Below are positions 43,736 to 51,387 of a DNA stretch of 55,826 bases, one piece after another. The notes beneath the pieces were generated by a model, which searched no databases, was not told the DNA's origin, and saw only the letters and a list, made by a program, of their open reading frames with translations. Positions within the stretch are counted from its first letter, which is position 1. Each line of letters opens with the position of its first letter. The translations under genes were made by a program, and so were the position numbers. This DNA comes from Fibrobacter sp. (GTDB lineage Bacteria; Fibrobacterota; Fibrobacteria; Fibrobacterales; Fibrobacteraceae): assembly GCA_017615055.1 (NCBI GenBank), contig JAGAAW010000074.1, positions 1 through 55,826 on the forward strand, written 5' to 3'.

Positions 43736-44459
43736 TCACATTATTTTTCCTATAAACTCATTACGCCAATTTATATTGAAAGCGCTTTTATCCACTTCAA
43801 AGAGTTTATGTACTTCGGATATAATCTCATCATATTCCGTAGATCTATCCATAAGCTCCGACAGTTCCTCACTATCAACCGGCATAATAATCACATTTTC
43901 TGTAAACCTATCCCTATCAATTGACGATTGCAAAGGAACAGCGGCAACCGCTTTCCATATATTGATCGTATTATGGTCAAAGCTATCAGCTATAAAAAAT
44001 ATCGTTACTTCACGGCCTGTCTTTGCCGTTTCCTCATCCACTTTCAAGTTAATAGAGCGCCTTAAAACCGGTTCCCACTCGCCGCGTTTTTTAGCTATTC
44101 GCATTCATAAGAGTTGCTTCTAACATAACAACTTTATAGTGTTCGTATATAACAATATCTCCTTGTCCGCCACCAGCATGGACTAGGGGTTCAAAATTTG
44201 CAGAGAGCGTAAGATTATAACTATCAAGAATATCTATCCGTTTCCCCGAAAAATAATACCAAACTATACCAACGATATATTCATATATTGTTGGTACAGT
44301 TGCATTTTGACATACAGTTTCTTTTATTTCTCTATCGTTAGAGCGGTCTCCAAACATTGAAAGGATTCTTTTCAAGAGGAGAGCCTATATCCATTTCATA
44401 TCAGTCTCTTTCAAGACGTTCCACTTGCTGATTTCACCATTGAATTACGAAAAAAACAT
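43736..44459 (-). pseudogene. Decayed type II restriction endonuclease (AlwI-like)
   Basis: A reading frame starting with ATG 44459, nine bases after the methyltransferase stop and behind GAAGG, is broken by TAA (44445-44447), TAG (44385-44387) and a frameshift near 44091-44104. Reading through gives about 240 residues: ISKWNVLKETDMKW, SNDREIKETV, ATVPTIYEYIVGIVWYYFSG, HAGGGQGDIVIYEHYKVVML-EAT, then (after the shift) KKRGEWEPVLRRSINLKV and EVTIFFIADSFDHNTINIW. The GDIVIYE..EAT pattern and the following HL/RR-IDL-type segment resemble the AlwI family of endonucleases. Removing one T from AGCTAAAAAACGC restores the frame. It is also shorter than AlwI-type enzymes (about 500), so a deletion is probable too. 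An assembly error could explain one lesion but hardly three. Confidence 0.65.
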
Positions 44460-44465
44460 ACCTTC

Positions 44466-46349
44466 TTATTTAATCTTAGAAAGCAGGACCTCACCTATAG
44501 CTTTCGCCATTAAAGGAGGAACGGCATTTCCTACAAGGGTGTATTGCGGAATTTCTGACTTTCTCTTGTCGCCGCCTGTAGCCCGTTTTCCTTGAAAGAC
44601 GAACGAATCATCAAATGACTGCAACCTAGCCATTTCTCGACAAGTCATTGCTCTGTGTTTTGAATAATGAATGAAGTCATCAGGCATCGTAACGACTGTT
44701 GGACTTTGACCATCGGCCTTCAAAACACTGTAATTTCGTTTATTCGATTCCAAACCGAGTTCTTTCAGTTTTTTCTTGCATTTCTCATCATATTCTCCAC
44801 AAGATGCAATAATATCTAGCCTTTTCTGAACGTCTTTATTCTGGAAACTTGTTTGGTGATTAAAAAGCTTGCAATCAGTCTCTTTGATGCCATTTCTATA
44901 GTCTTCCATCGATTTTGTGTAAAAGGGCTTTGTTTCAAATTTGAATCGATGTGTGAGACGACCGTTTTTAGACCATTCCGCATATGTTTTTGCGCGCGTA
45001 GAATCTGGCGCTACCGAGCCGTTCGGATTTCGAAACTTCAATAAACTTTTGAACTTATCAGGAACAGGGACTGGCTCATAATTCTTTTTTTTCTCACCAT
45101 TTCCTATGAAATCTAAATCGAATAGGGCTTCATATATCGTAGTTTTTTCGTTCTCTACAACGGTCGGTGGAATATCAGTTATGATTTCTTGATCGTTGCG
45201 GCAGCCGATAAATAAAACTCTTTCTCTGTTTTGTGGAACTCCATAATCAGAAGATAATACAACAATTGGTTTAGAAATATTATACAAACGAACTGAGTTT
45301 AACACGTTTTCATAAAAGTCTACGGAGTTATCTTTTTTTGCAAATTCCATGATTTTTTCAAAGCATTCGTCTAATGAAAGAGAGTAAAACTCAATCATTT
45401 CCTTCATTTGGCCGGCGTCTTCTTTGCACTTGAAGAATTCCGAAACGGAATTGAAAGCGTCAAAAATCCGTTCAATTATAGAACCATCGCTTATGAATTC
45501 AATAAAATCATTGATTGACGAGCCAAAAACGTCATTGTCAATATTGGCGATGGTCTTCTCATTAATTATGGAGGCCTTAATCGACTCACGTTGTTTGCTC
45601 CTACGAAGCAGATTCAACCCATGTCTAATTGTATTGATGCTGCAGTCTGATTTGCTTTTCCTATAATCAACAACTTTTGTCAGAACCTTGTATTGCGCAT
45701 CAAGCGCATTGAAAAAAGTCTCTAAATGTTTCTCATAATGCGCGTCATCTATTTCCATTTTGACTTTTGCCATAATGCAGTCTTTTTGAAAGGAAGATGC
45801 TCGCCTTGAAAGAAGTGTGCTGAGATAGCTATACAACAAATCTGTTTTTGAATCATCAACGATTGAGCGTATCTGCTGGACAATCCTTTCCTTGAATTTA
45901 CCGGCATCTTTAGTGAGAATCCCTTTGACGTTTTCCATCACAAAATATTTTGGACGAAGCATTCTAATGACTTTTAGATAATGCTGAAACAGGTCATCTC
46001 GCTTGTCGAATTTTTTCCGTCGTCCCGAAAGGCTAAATGATTGGCAACTTGGACCGCCGGTTACAACATCGATTACAGTATTTCCGATCTCTTTTTTTAA
46101 TCGAGTCAGAAAGTTTTCGGACATGATGTCTTCTGTTAAAAATTTAGTTTTTAATCCTAGTTGGTCATTATACCTAACGCGGTGCGTAAGTTCGCAATTT
46201 TCGTTGATGTCGCTTGCAAGAATAAAATCAAAATACTTGTTGTTACTGCATGCTTGCAGCAGGCCTTCACTGAATCCCCCCGCCCCTGCGAACAGATCCA
46301 AAAAAGTGACGCCTTGTTTATTTCTTAGGAATGAACTTAATTGTGACAT
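44466..46349 (-). CDS. DNA (cytosine-5) methyltransferase
   Basis: 627 residues from ATG 46349 (MSQLSSFLRN), with GAGGT 4 bases upstream; an earlier in-frame ATG at 46409 has none. Motif I FLDLFAGAGGFSEG, motif IV GGPSCQSFSLSGRR (PSCQ instead of the usual PPCQ; the catalytic Cys is kept), motif VI VMENVKG, motif VIII QNRERVLFIG, motif X GNAVPPLMAKAIGEVL. It is long for the family because of an insertion of about 190 residues between motifs VI and VIII, besides the target-recognition region. It protects host DNA for the nearby endonuclease(s). Divergent from the C protein. Specificity cannot be read. It could alternatively serve the neighbouring helicase system, as type II Druantia and DISARM carry methyltransferases. 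Confidence 0.93.
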   Translation of the reverse strand: MSQLSSFLRNKQGVTFLDLFAGAGGFSEGLLQACSNNKYFDFILASDINENCELTHRVRYNDQLGLKTKFLTEDIMSENFLTRLKKEIGNTVIDVVTGGPSCQSFSLSGRRKKFDKRDDLFQHYLKVIRMLRPKYFVMENVKGILTKDAGKFKERIVQQIRSIVDDSKTDLLYSYLSTLLSRRASSFQKDCIMAKVKMEIDDAHYEKHLETFFNALDAQYKVLTKVVDYRKSKSDCSINTIRHGLNLLRRSKQRESIKASIINEKTIANIDNDVFGSSINDFIEFISDGSIIERIFDAFNSVSEFFKCKEDAGQMKEMIEFYSLSLDECFEKIMEFAKKDNSVDFYENVLNSVRLYNISKPIVVLSSDYGVPQNRERVLFIGCRNDQEIITDIPPTVVENEKTTIYEALFDLDFIGNGEKKKNYEPVPVPDKFKSLLKFRNPNGSVAPDSTRAKTYAEWSKNGRLTHRFKFETKPFYTKSMEDYRNGIKETDCKLFNHQTSFQNKDVQKRLDIIASCGEYDEKCKKKLKELGLESNKRNYSVLKADGQSPTVVTMPDDFIHYSKHRAMTCREMARLQSFDDSFVFQGKRATGGDKRKSEIPQYTLVGNAVPPLMAKAIGEVLLSKIK

Positions 46350-46705
46350 GGTGACCTCTATTAACTCGTAATTTAGTAATTCCCTAGACTTTGTAAGAAC
46401 TCTTTTCAATGTGGGTAAGGGTAATTTTACGATTAATTGCCATGAATGTCTGTTTTAAATACAAAGCGCGACTCCGCTTTAGTGTTTCTTTGAAGTATGA
46501 TGAAATATAATTTTTATTAACGTCATTTTCTGACAATTTCAAAACATTTCGTAAAAGACTACTTGAGTTTTGTGAGCGGGGTCGTGGAAATTTTCTTTTT
46601 TTTGAAAAAAAACAGGAAAAATATGGAATCTCGCAAAATTTGTTACTCATAGTCCGTTGACTTTACAATCCTTTTGTAATATCCTTTTTTACAAAAGGAC
46701 GTCAA
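46350..46705. other. Divergent intergenic region of the restriction-modification locus
   Basis: 356 bases between the methyltransferase and controller starts. The only further open frame (46384-46650, minus, 88 codons) is Lys/Ser-rich, has no ribosome site and no family look, so I do not call it. The right end holds the C-box and promoter. The methyltransferase promoter should lie in the left part, but I see no clear one. Confidence 0.6.
46644..46698 (+). promoter_or_regulatory. C-box-like operator and promoter of the controller gene
   Basis: ACTCATAGTCCGTTGACTTTA (46644-46664) has the AGTC-CGTT-GACT core of known C-boxes of restriction-modification controllers. TTGACT (46657-46662) and TATCCT (46680-46685) with 17 bases between them give a -35/-10 pair, so the operator covers the -35. 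A separate perfect 10-bp inverted repeat CCTTTTGTAA / TTACAAAAGG (46670-46679, 46689-46698) brackets the -10 and includes the ribosome site of the gene. Confidence 0.6.
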
Positions 46706-46924
46706 ATGGAAGCAAAACGCATTCAGATAAGGTTAGGACAACGAATACGAGAACACCGAAATTTACTCGGGCTAAGTCAAGAAAAATTTGCATTACTTAT
46801 AGGAATGGACAGAACATATCTAGCGTCTGTAGAAACTGGGAATCGCAACATTTCCATTGTGAATCTTGAAAAAATATCTAAAGGATTAAACATCTCATTA
46901 TCTCAGTTATTCGAGAATATATAA
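46706..46924 (+). CDS. Controller (C) protein, XRE-family HTH
   Basis: 72 residues. An XRE-type helix-turn-helix covers nearly all of it (RIREHRNLLGLSQEKFALLI, then RTYLASVETGNRNISIVNLEKI). Size, one-domain build and position (divergent from a methyltransferase, directly before an endonuclease) match C proteins, which activate their own and the endonuclease gene with delay, so that methylation comes first. AAAAGGA lies about 9 bases before the ATG. The endonuclease gene follows after 11 bases. Confidence 0.9.
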   Translation: MEAKRIQIRLGQRIREHRNLLGLSQEKFALLIGMDRTYLASVETGNRNISIVNLEKISKGLNISLSQLFENI

Positions 46925-46935
46925 AGGAGTTTTTC

Positions 46936-47886
46936 ATGAGTCAGAATATAGTCGAAAAATTGCGCGAGGAGTCTGTAAAAAGGCTTTTCAAAACAACGAC
47001 CTTTGCCAACGTGTGGCCCCGATGGAAACAAGTTATTCGTTCGTACGCGAATACACCCACCCCTACACAAATTCTTAATATGGCGGATTCTTTAAGGGAA
47101 GTATTTTATTCTACAAACACCAATGAAGGACGAACGCAAGACAGTCTTTCTGGCGGTGGGACTATTTGGGAATCGCTCGTATGCTGGTATCTGAATATTT
47201 GTAATATTGGCAGAAGAACCGTATGCATTAAACATCATAAATCACTGATTCCGACTCCTATAAGCAACGCCATTACAGTTAATTACGGCAATATTCCTTC
47301 AAATTCCGAGTCAGACTTAATAGTAATCACGTTTCCAAATAAGCCAGAGTATAACGTAGATAAAACCCAAATTACGATTAATGACGAAAACGATCTGCCC
47401 GTAATATTATGCATGAGAGAAAAATACAACTATTTAAAAGTTTTAAACGCTTTAGTTAGGAGAGATTTTAGGGATATAGAAATTCATATTATACAATGCA
47501 AAACAAATTGGAATGATAACGCGCAAATCCCTATGCTATGGGATATGATATATTCTGCATCAGCATTTAGAGATGGCATTTCAATTGGCCGCGAAGGTTT
47601 TAATATAAGAAATGCGCGCAAATTTACATATTCCTTTGTAACAGTCCCTACCGTAAAAATTGATAGCATAAAACCTACTTCTGTTTGTGTGTCCCGCGTG
47701 AAAAGTTTAAGTGGGGGCAATTATTGGGGGTGTTGCAGCAGACAGGGGGTCGCCGACTCTCTCAAAGAATTGTTAAACCGTCATCTATCAACTGGATCCG
47801 ACAAATCTCATCTGGACTCTATAGGAGAAAACATATCTAAACTACATGAGGGCGGAGACTATTCGTATTTTGATTTTCCGTTTTAA
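46936..47886 (+). CDS. Type II restriction endonuclease, PD-(D/E)XK
   Basis: 316 residues, AAAGGAG 6 bases before the ATG. Candidate catalytic residues: Glu79 (GGGTIWES), ESD (125-127) and QCK (187-189) in IHIIQCKTNWNDNAQIPMLW, a D...(E/Q)xK core with Gln in the middle position. Similar QxK sites occur in some type II enzymes. It shares a transcript with the C protein and faces away from the methyltransferase, the standard layout of controlled type II systems. No damage is seen. Target sequence unknown. Confidence 0.8.
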   Translation: MSQNIVEKLREESVKRLFKTTTFANVWPRWKQVIRSYANTPTPTQILNMADSLREVFYSTNTNEGRTQDSLSGGGTIWESLVCWYLNICNIGRRTVCIKHHKSLIPTPISNAITVNYGNIPSNSESDLIVITFPNKPEYNVDKTQITINDENDLPVILCMREKYNYLKVLNALVRRDFRDIEIHIIQCKTNWNDNAQIPMLWDMIYSASAFRDGISIGREGFNIRNARKFTYSFVTVPTVKIDSIKPTSVCVSRVKSLSGGNYWGCCSRQGVADSLKELLNRHLSTGSDKSHLDSIGENISKLHEGGDYSYFDFPF

Positions 47887-48371
47887 GCAAAAAAAAGATT
47901 AAATTCAGATCTTTGACATTTTTTGATACAAGAAGAGCAGGAGCCTCGGTGCTACTGTTAGAATTATGATGTCGTTTCCGTCGAATTCCGGCCTGACGAA
48001 GCCACCTGTTTTTTTTCCTACTGTACTTCCGACGGATTCAAGCCATACACTCCCCTCACGAACTTGTTAACCGACTTGTCGATGTACTCGATGTTTATCT
48101 TGTACGAGCTGAACGATGTCCGGTCAATGATGGCGTCTGCAAGGATCTTTCACCATCGCATATCTGGTTGTACCAGTCCTTTTCCTCGTACTGGAAACAG
48201 AATATGGTTGACGACTTCTTGCGTCTCTTGCGGATTACTTACATTTTTTCTTTGTACGGAAACCTTGCAAAACCAATTGTTCCAGTTCATCAAAATCAAT
48301 CCCCCCCCCTTTACAAATCCCCCCTTTCCAGCGATAAATCAAGGTACACCATACTTCCAAAGGAGTTTTTC
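47887..48371. other. Gene-poor stretch with debris
   Basis: 485 bases after the endonuclease gene. The middle part carries a broken minus-strand gene piece (separate entry). The right part is C-rich (runs of C at 48301-48308) and precedes the retropepsin-like gene, with AAAGGAG as ribosome site. No RNA gene is recognised. Confidence 0.6.
48018..48210 (-). pseudogene. Frameshifted 3' fragment of an unknown gene
   Basis: Two adjoining minus-strand frames read sensibly: QYEEKDWYNQICDGE, then after a shift near 48150 ILADAIIDRTSFSSYKINIE...SVNKFVRGVYGLNPSEVQ and a stop at 48018-48020. The composition is protein-like, with a hydrophobic/charged pattern. The upstream part of the gene is missing. 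Family not identified. Confidence 0.4.
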
Positions 48372-49052
48372 ATGGTAAAAATCCTCGACGCCGACCTTAT
48401 CAAGGGTCACTTCATCGTCACCGACAACGGCAAGCGCATCCTTATCGACACGGGGTGCCCGGTTGACATCAACGAAAAGAACATGCAACGAATCCCCGGA
48501 CTGCGCCAGCATCTCGAAGGGGCGCGCGGGTTCGTGGACCCGACCTTGGACGAATTCTGGGGGTTGGAGTATTTCGCGCGACACAAGGTGCTTTTCGACT
48601 ACAGGAAAAAGGCTGTAATGGTCGCCGACCAGGGCGACGACATCATGGTAGTCCACCCCATTGCCGAGTATCCCCTGCTCCGCAGCATCGTGAACCCCAG
48701 GCTCATCATCCCGATGAAAATCGCTGGAGTCGAGCGCAAGATGGTCTTCGACTCCGGGGCCTGCATCGCGAACTACATCACCGAGTCCATCGCAACGACG
48801 GGGACAGAAGCCGGCTCCGTCTTTGACGAACACCCGGACCCGGACATCGGCCGCTACGAGGTCAAGCTTTTCAATCTCCCCGTAGAGATTGGCGGAGAGA
48901 CGGTGGACATCCCCTTCGGCAGCCAACCCGAGAAGGTAGATCACCACGTCCAGATGGACGGTGCAATCGGTGTTATCGGCATAGGACTATACGAAAAATT
49001 CCAGGTGCTGGTGGACTGTCCCAATAGGCGGCTCGTGCTGGGACGGTACTAA
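48372..49052 (+). CDS. Retropepsin-like aspartic protease with two D[T/S]G motifs
   Basis: 226 residues from ATG 48372, AAAGGAG 6 bases upstream; the frame is open further back but has no family sequence there. Two units are visible: ILIDTGCP (24-30) with FWGLEYFARHKVLFDYRKK about 35 residues later, and MVFDSGACIANYI (124-136) with GVIGIGLYEKFQVLVDCPNRR near the end. Each unit has the D[T/S]G and hydrophobic-Gly pattern of retroviral-type aspartic proteases, which normally have one unit and work as dimers. A single chain with both would resemble the pepsin plan. No signal peptide. Function unknown. Confidence 0.65.
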   Translation: MVKILDADLIKGHFIVTDNGKRILIDTGCPVDINEKNMQRIPGLRQHLEGARGFVDPTLDEFWGLEYFARHKVLFDYRKKAVMVADQGDDIMVVHPIAEYPLLRSIVNPRLIIPMKIAGVERKMVFDSGACIANYITESIATTGTEAGSVFDEHPDPDIGRYEVKLFNLPVEIGGETVDIPFGSQPEKVDHHVQMDGAIGVIGIGLYEKFQVLVDCPNRRLVLGRY

Positions 49053-49421
49053 TAAGACAAAGCCGCACTATTGCCATCTCTTGCAAAAAATTGTATATTC
49101 ATTTCAGTAGATTCAGACAATCCTCCTGACAGCGTATTCGAACCGGGGAGGCAGTTCAACTATCTGCTTGAGGTCGTTGCCCTTTGCGAGCTTGACAATC
49201 CGCAAATCGCGACAGTTGCCCTGCAGGGAACCGGCCCTGTGGCTATCAACGTAGAGCACCGTCTGCCGTAAAGGTGGACGTAAAAATCAGTCATTCAACT
49301 GGTTTGCGAGCGGCAACCGTCTGGTGCCGCAGGTGTTCTACGTCCCAGCATTTTCCGTTTGCAAGCCAAAACCGCAACTTCAAACAGGAGATTCCCGCCT
49401 ACGCGGGAATGACAACACTAC
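49053..49421. other. Intergenic stretch with a short frame and a REP-like hairpin
   Basis: An open frame at 49071-49271 (TTG start, about 66 codons, with VFEPGRQFNYLLEVVALCEL and ATVALQGTGP) looks protein-like but has no ribosome site or ATG; it may be a remnant. The right end carries the ATTCCCGC hairpin listed separately. Nothing else is seen. Confidence 0.4.
49388..49415. repeat. REP-like palindrome (ATTCCCGC...GCGGGAAT)
   Basis: GGAGATTCCCGC-CTAC-GCGGGAATGACA: an 8-bp perfect stem with GGAG on the left and GACA on the right. The same motif is a widespread short interspersed repeat in many bacterial genomes. It stands 10 bases before the start of the Rpn-family gene. Confidence 0.7.
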
Positions 49422-50396
49422 ATGAACCGTACGCAACATTACTCCTTGCTCAAGGCGATGGAAATCGACAAGAGCAACCTCCTCAAGTACCAGGAACTTT
49501 ACAAGTACGCCTACATCCTCAGCGATGGCATTTTCAAGATTGTCTTCGCCGAGGAAAAGGACCACTCGCTTCTCATCTCGCTCGTGAACGCGATGCTTGG
49601 CTTGCAGGGCGACGACGCCATCAAGGAAATCACCCTCGAAATGCAGGAGTTCCCCGGCGTTTTCAACAAGAAGGACTGCATTCTGGACATTATCGGCACG
49701 ACCAATGCCGGCGAAAAGGTGCTGGTCGAAGTCCAGCAGCAGGGCGACGACTTCTTCCGCGACCGCGTGGAATACTACATCTCGCGCGTCATCGAGAACC
49801 AGGTGCATACCAGCGAGAAGTACGAGCTGCCGCGCATCTACTTCCTCGGGCTCCTGGATTTCGAGCTCTTCCCCGAAGAACCGCAGAAGTACATTCATCA
49901 CGTTGACGAGATGTGCAACGGGAGGAAGTTTTTTCCCAAAATCCAGAAGATTTTCGTGGAAATTGACAAGTTCTTCGAGCTCGAAAAGGCGGGCGTCACC
50001 GCAAGCGACAACTCCGAGGCGGCGCAGTGGCTCCGCGCCATCAAGGTGATTGTCAAGGAGGAACCCGTTCCCGAAAAGATTATGCAGAACGAAACGTTCC
50101 GGCGCTTGCTCGATTCCGTGAAATTGATTAACTTTGTAGAGGAACTTTTCAACTGCGAGGCGAAGAACATGACGGACTTGAAGGCTGAACACGAAATCGG
50201 TTTTTCTGAAGGCCGTGCCGAGGGCCGCGCCCAAGGTGCCGCAGAAGAACGCAAGAAGGCAAACGAAGAACGCCTCGAAATGGCCAGGGCCTCGCTTGCA
50301 GAGGGTGATTCCATCGAGAAGGTCACCCGCATCTTCAAGCTTTCCGAAAGCGAAGTTCTTGCTGTCCAGGCAAAGCCCACCGCACAGGGCAAATAG
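49422..50396 (+). CDS. Rpn-family recombination-promoting nuclease / putative transposase
   Basis: 324 residues. PD-(D/E)XK nuclease of the Rpn/YhgA-like family: SDGIFKIVF (34-42), ILDIIG (87-92) and VLVEVQQQ (100-107) give the D...ExQ core, followed by FFRDRVEYYISR. The C-terminus is a helical, charged coil (GFSEGRAEGRAQGAAEERKK) and a short helix-turn-like end (SIEKVTRIFKLSESEV). The start could be ATG 49422 or 49458; neither has a good ribosome site. These genes are abundant in Fibrobacter-like and Bacteroidetes genomes. No inverted repeats mark it as a transposon. Confidence 0.85.
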   Translation: MNRTQHYSLLKAMEIDKSNLLKYQELYKYAYILSDGIFKIVFAEEKDHSLLISLVNAMLGLQGDDAIKEITLEMQEFPGVFNKKDCILDIIGTTNAGEKVLVEVQQQGDDFFRDRVEYYISRVIENQVHTSEKYELPRIYFLGLLDFELFPEEPQKYIHHVDEMCNGRKFFPKIQKIFVEIDKFFELEKAGVTASDNSEAAQWLRAIKVIVKEEPVPEKIMQNETFRRLLDSVKLINFVEELFNCEAKNMTDLKAEHEIGFSEGRAEGRAQGAAEERKKANEERLEMARASLAEGDSIEKVTRIFKLSESEVLAVQAKPTAQGK

Positions 50397-50537
50397 CGCG
50401 TTCAGCTCGCTTTTACTTAATATATCCTCAAAATACAGAAAAGGGCAGTCGTTTCTAATGAAACAGGCGATTTTTTAGTTGTTTCGAATAGATTTATGAA
50501 AAACTATTGCTTTTGCACGTTGTTTATATTATATTTT

Positions 50538-50554
50538 GTAGTTGTATTAACTAC
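50538..50554 (+). promoter_or_regulatory. Inverted repeat before the antitoxin gene (putative operator)
   Basis: GTAGTT-GTATT-AACTAC, placed 9 bases before the start codon and just after the AT-rich TATATTATAT -10-like element. RelB/DinJ proteins usually bind such short palindromes in their own promoter. Confidence 0.5.
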
Positions 50555-50563
50555 GAGGTTCTT

Positions 50564-50878
50564 ATGGCGATGTCAATTCTGCAAATCCGTGTAGACGAGA
50601 ATCTCAAGAACGAGGTGAGCGACCTGTTCGAAAGGCTAGGGATGGACATCCCGACCGCCGTCCGCATTTTCTTCAAGCGCGCGATTATCGAGAAAGGGCT
50701 GCCATTTGATGTGAACGAAATTCCTTCTACCACTGCGCAAGATAGCAGCCGACTAATGCAAGCCCTGTACGCGCTCAATGAAGAAGCCCACAAAAACGGG
50801 GTTGCTGGGATGAGCGAAGAGAAAATTGAGGCCGAAATCAAAGCCGCGAGAGCCGAGAGGAATGGCACCGCTAGGTGA
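50564..50878 (+). CDS. RelB/DinJ-family antitoxin without neighbouring toxin
   Basis: 104 residues from ATG 50564, GAGG 5 bases upstream. The N-terminus is a ribbon-helix-helix DNA-binding domain: LQIRVDENLKNEVSDLFERLGMDIPTAVRIF, the DinJ/RelB pattern, with VNEIPS after it. The C-terminal part is longer than needed and holds EEKIEAEIKAARAE, which normally wraps the toxin. Downstream, however, is a convergent gene only 7 bases away, with no RelE/YafQ-like frame. So the toxin is lost or elsewhere. Confidence 0.82.
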   Translation: MAMSILQIRVDENLKNEVSDLFERLGMDIPTAVRIFFKRAIIEKGLPFDVNEIPSTTAQDSSRLMQALYALNEEAHKNGVAGMSEEKIEAEIKAARAERNGTAR

Positions 50879-50885
50879 CAACCCG

Positions 50886-51377
50886 TCACCCTGCAAGTTT
50901 GGTCATGATGTCCATTTTTGCAGCCAGGTCAAAAATCTCGGGAAATTTGCGACGCATCGAGGCGAACCCCCTGCGGGTAATGAGCACGCTGTCGAGGAAA
51001 CGGATGTTGAGCAGGCGGCCGGTCACCGCGAGCCCCTTTGCAAACTCGAAATCGTCCTTGGTAAAACGGAGATGGCCGCCCGGGTGGTTCTCGACGGGCT
51101 CGGCCTTGAGGTCGCTGAGCAGCCACGCGACACGCTCGGGGTCCGAAATCGGGAGGCGCCCCGTCCCGAAAACGAACTTGGTCGACAGCACCGCCGCCGC
51201 GACAATCTTCTTTGCCACAGCCAGGGAAACATCGAGCGCAATGACGACATCCTCCGGGTCCGGGATCTCGCGGCAAATCCCGAGATACTTTAGCGCTTCT
51301 TCGGCTAGCGGGCGCTTGCCGAGAATAGTCGCCATGAGGTCAACGGGTTTAGTCTCCGCGACAACCTTCCATTGCAT
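50886..51377 (-). CDS. RadC-like protein with altered JAB motif
   Basis: 163 residues, AGGAGG 6 bases before ATG 51377. The first ~70 residues resemble the RadC N-terminal helix-hairpin-helix part (DLMATILGKRPLAEEALKYL, ALDVSLAVAKKIVAAA); the second half resembles the JAB domain after its metal site (NHPGGHLRFTKDDFEFAK, LLNIRFLDSVLITRRGF). The usual HNHPSG reads ENHPGG, so one metal ligand is missing, and the length is below the usual 220. Probably inactive as a metalloprotease. Last gene of a three-gene operon. Confidence 0.55.
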   Translation of the reverse strand: MQWKVVAETKPVDLMATILGKRPLAEEALKYLGICREIPDPEDVVIALDVSLAVAKKIVAAAVLSTKFVFGTGRLPISDPERVAWLLSDLKAEPVENHPGGHLRFTKDDFEFAKGLAVTGRLLNIRFLDSVLITRRGFASMRRKFPEIFDLAAKMDIMTKLAG

Positions 51378-51387
51378 GCTTTACCTC

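Noticed and set aside
33275..46349. DISARM system (helicase, DUF1998 protein, C5 methyltransferase)
   Set aside because: Helicase and DUF1998-like parts are in one giant protein, no PLD-nuclease (DrmC) is present, and the methyltransferase is placed head-to-head with a controller/endonuclease pair. The Druantia plan fits better.
46384..46650. 88-codon minus-strand frame between methyltransferase and controller gene
   Set aside because: No ribosome site, low-complexity Lys/Ser product, lies in a region needed for divergent promoters and overlaps the C-box.
49071..49271. Protein-coding gene of 66 codons
   Set aside because: TTG start only, no ribosome site, product not recognised; kept only as a possible remnant.
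49388..49415. Inverted repeat as end of an insertion sequence around the Rpn-family gene
   Set aside because: No matching copy on the other side of the gene and no target duplication; it is a common interspersed hairpin.
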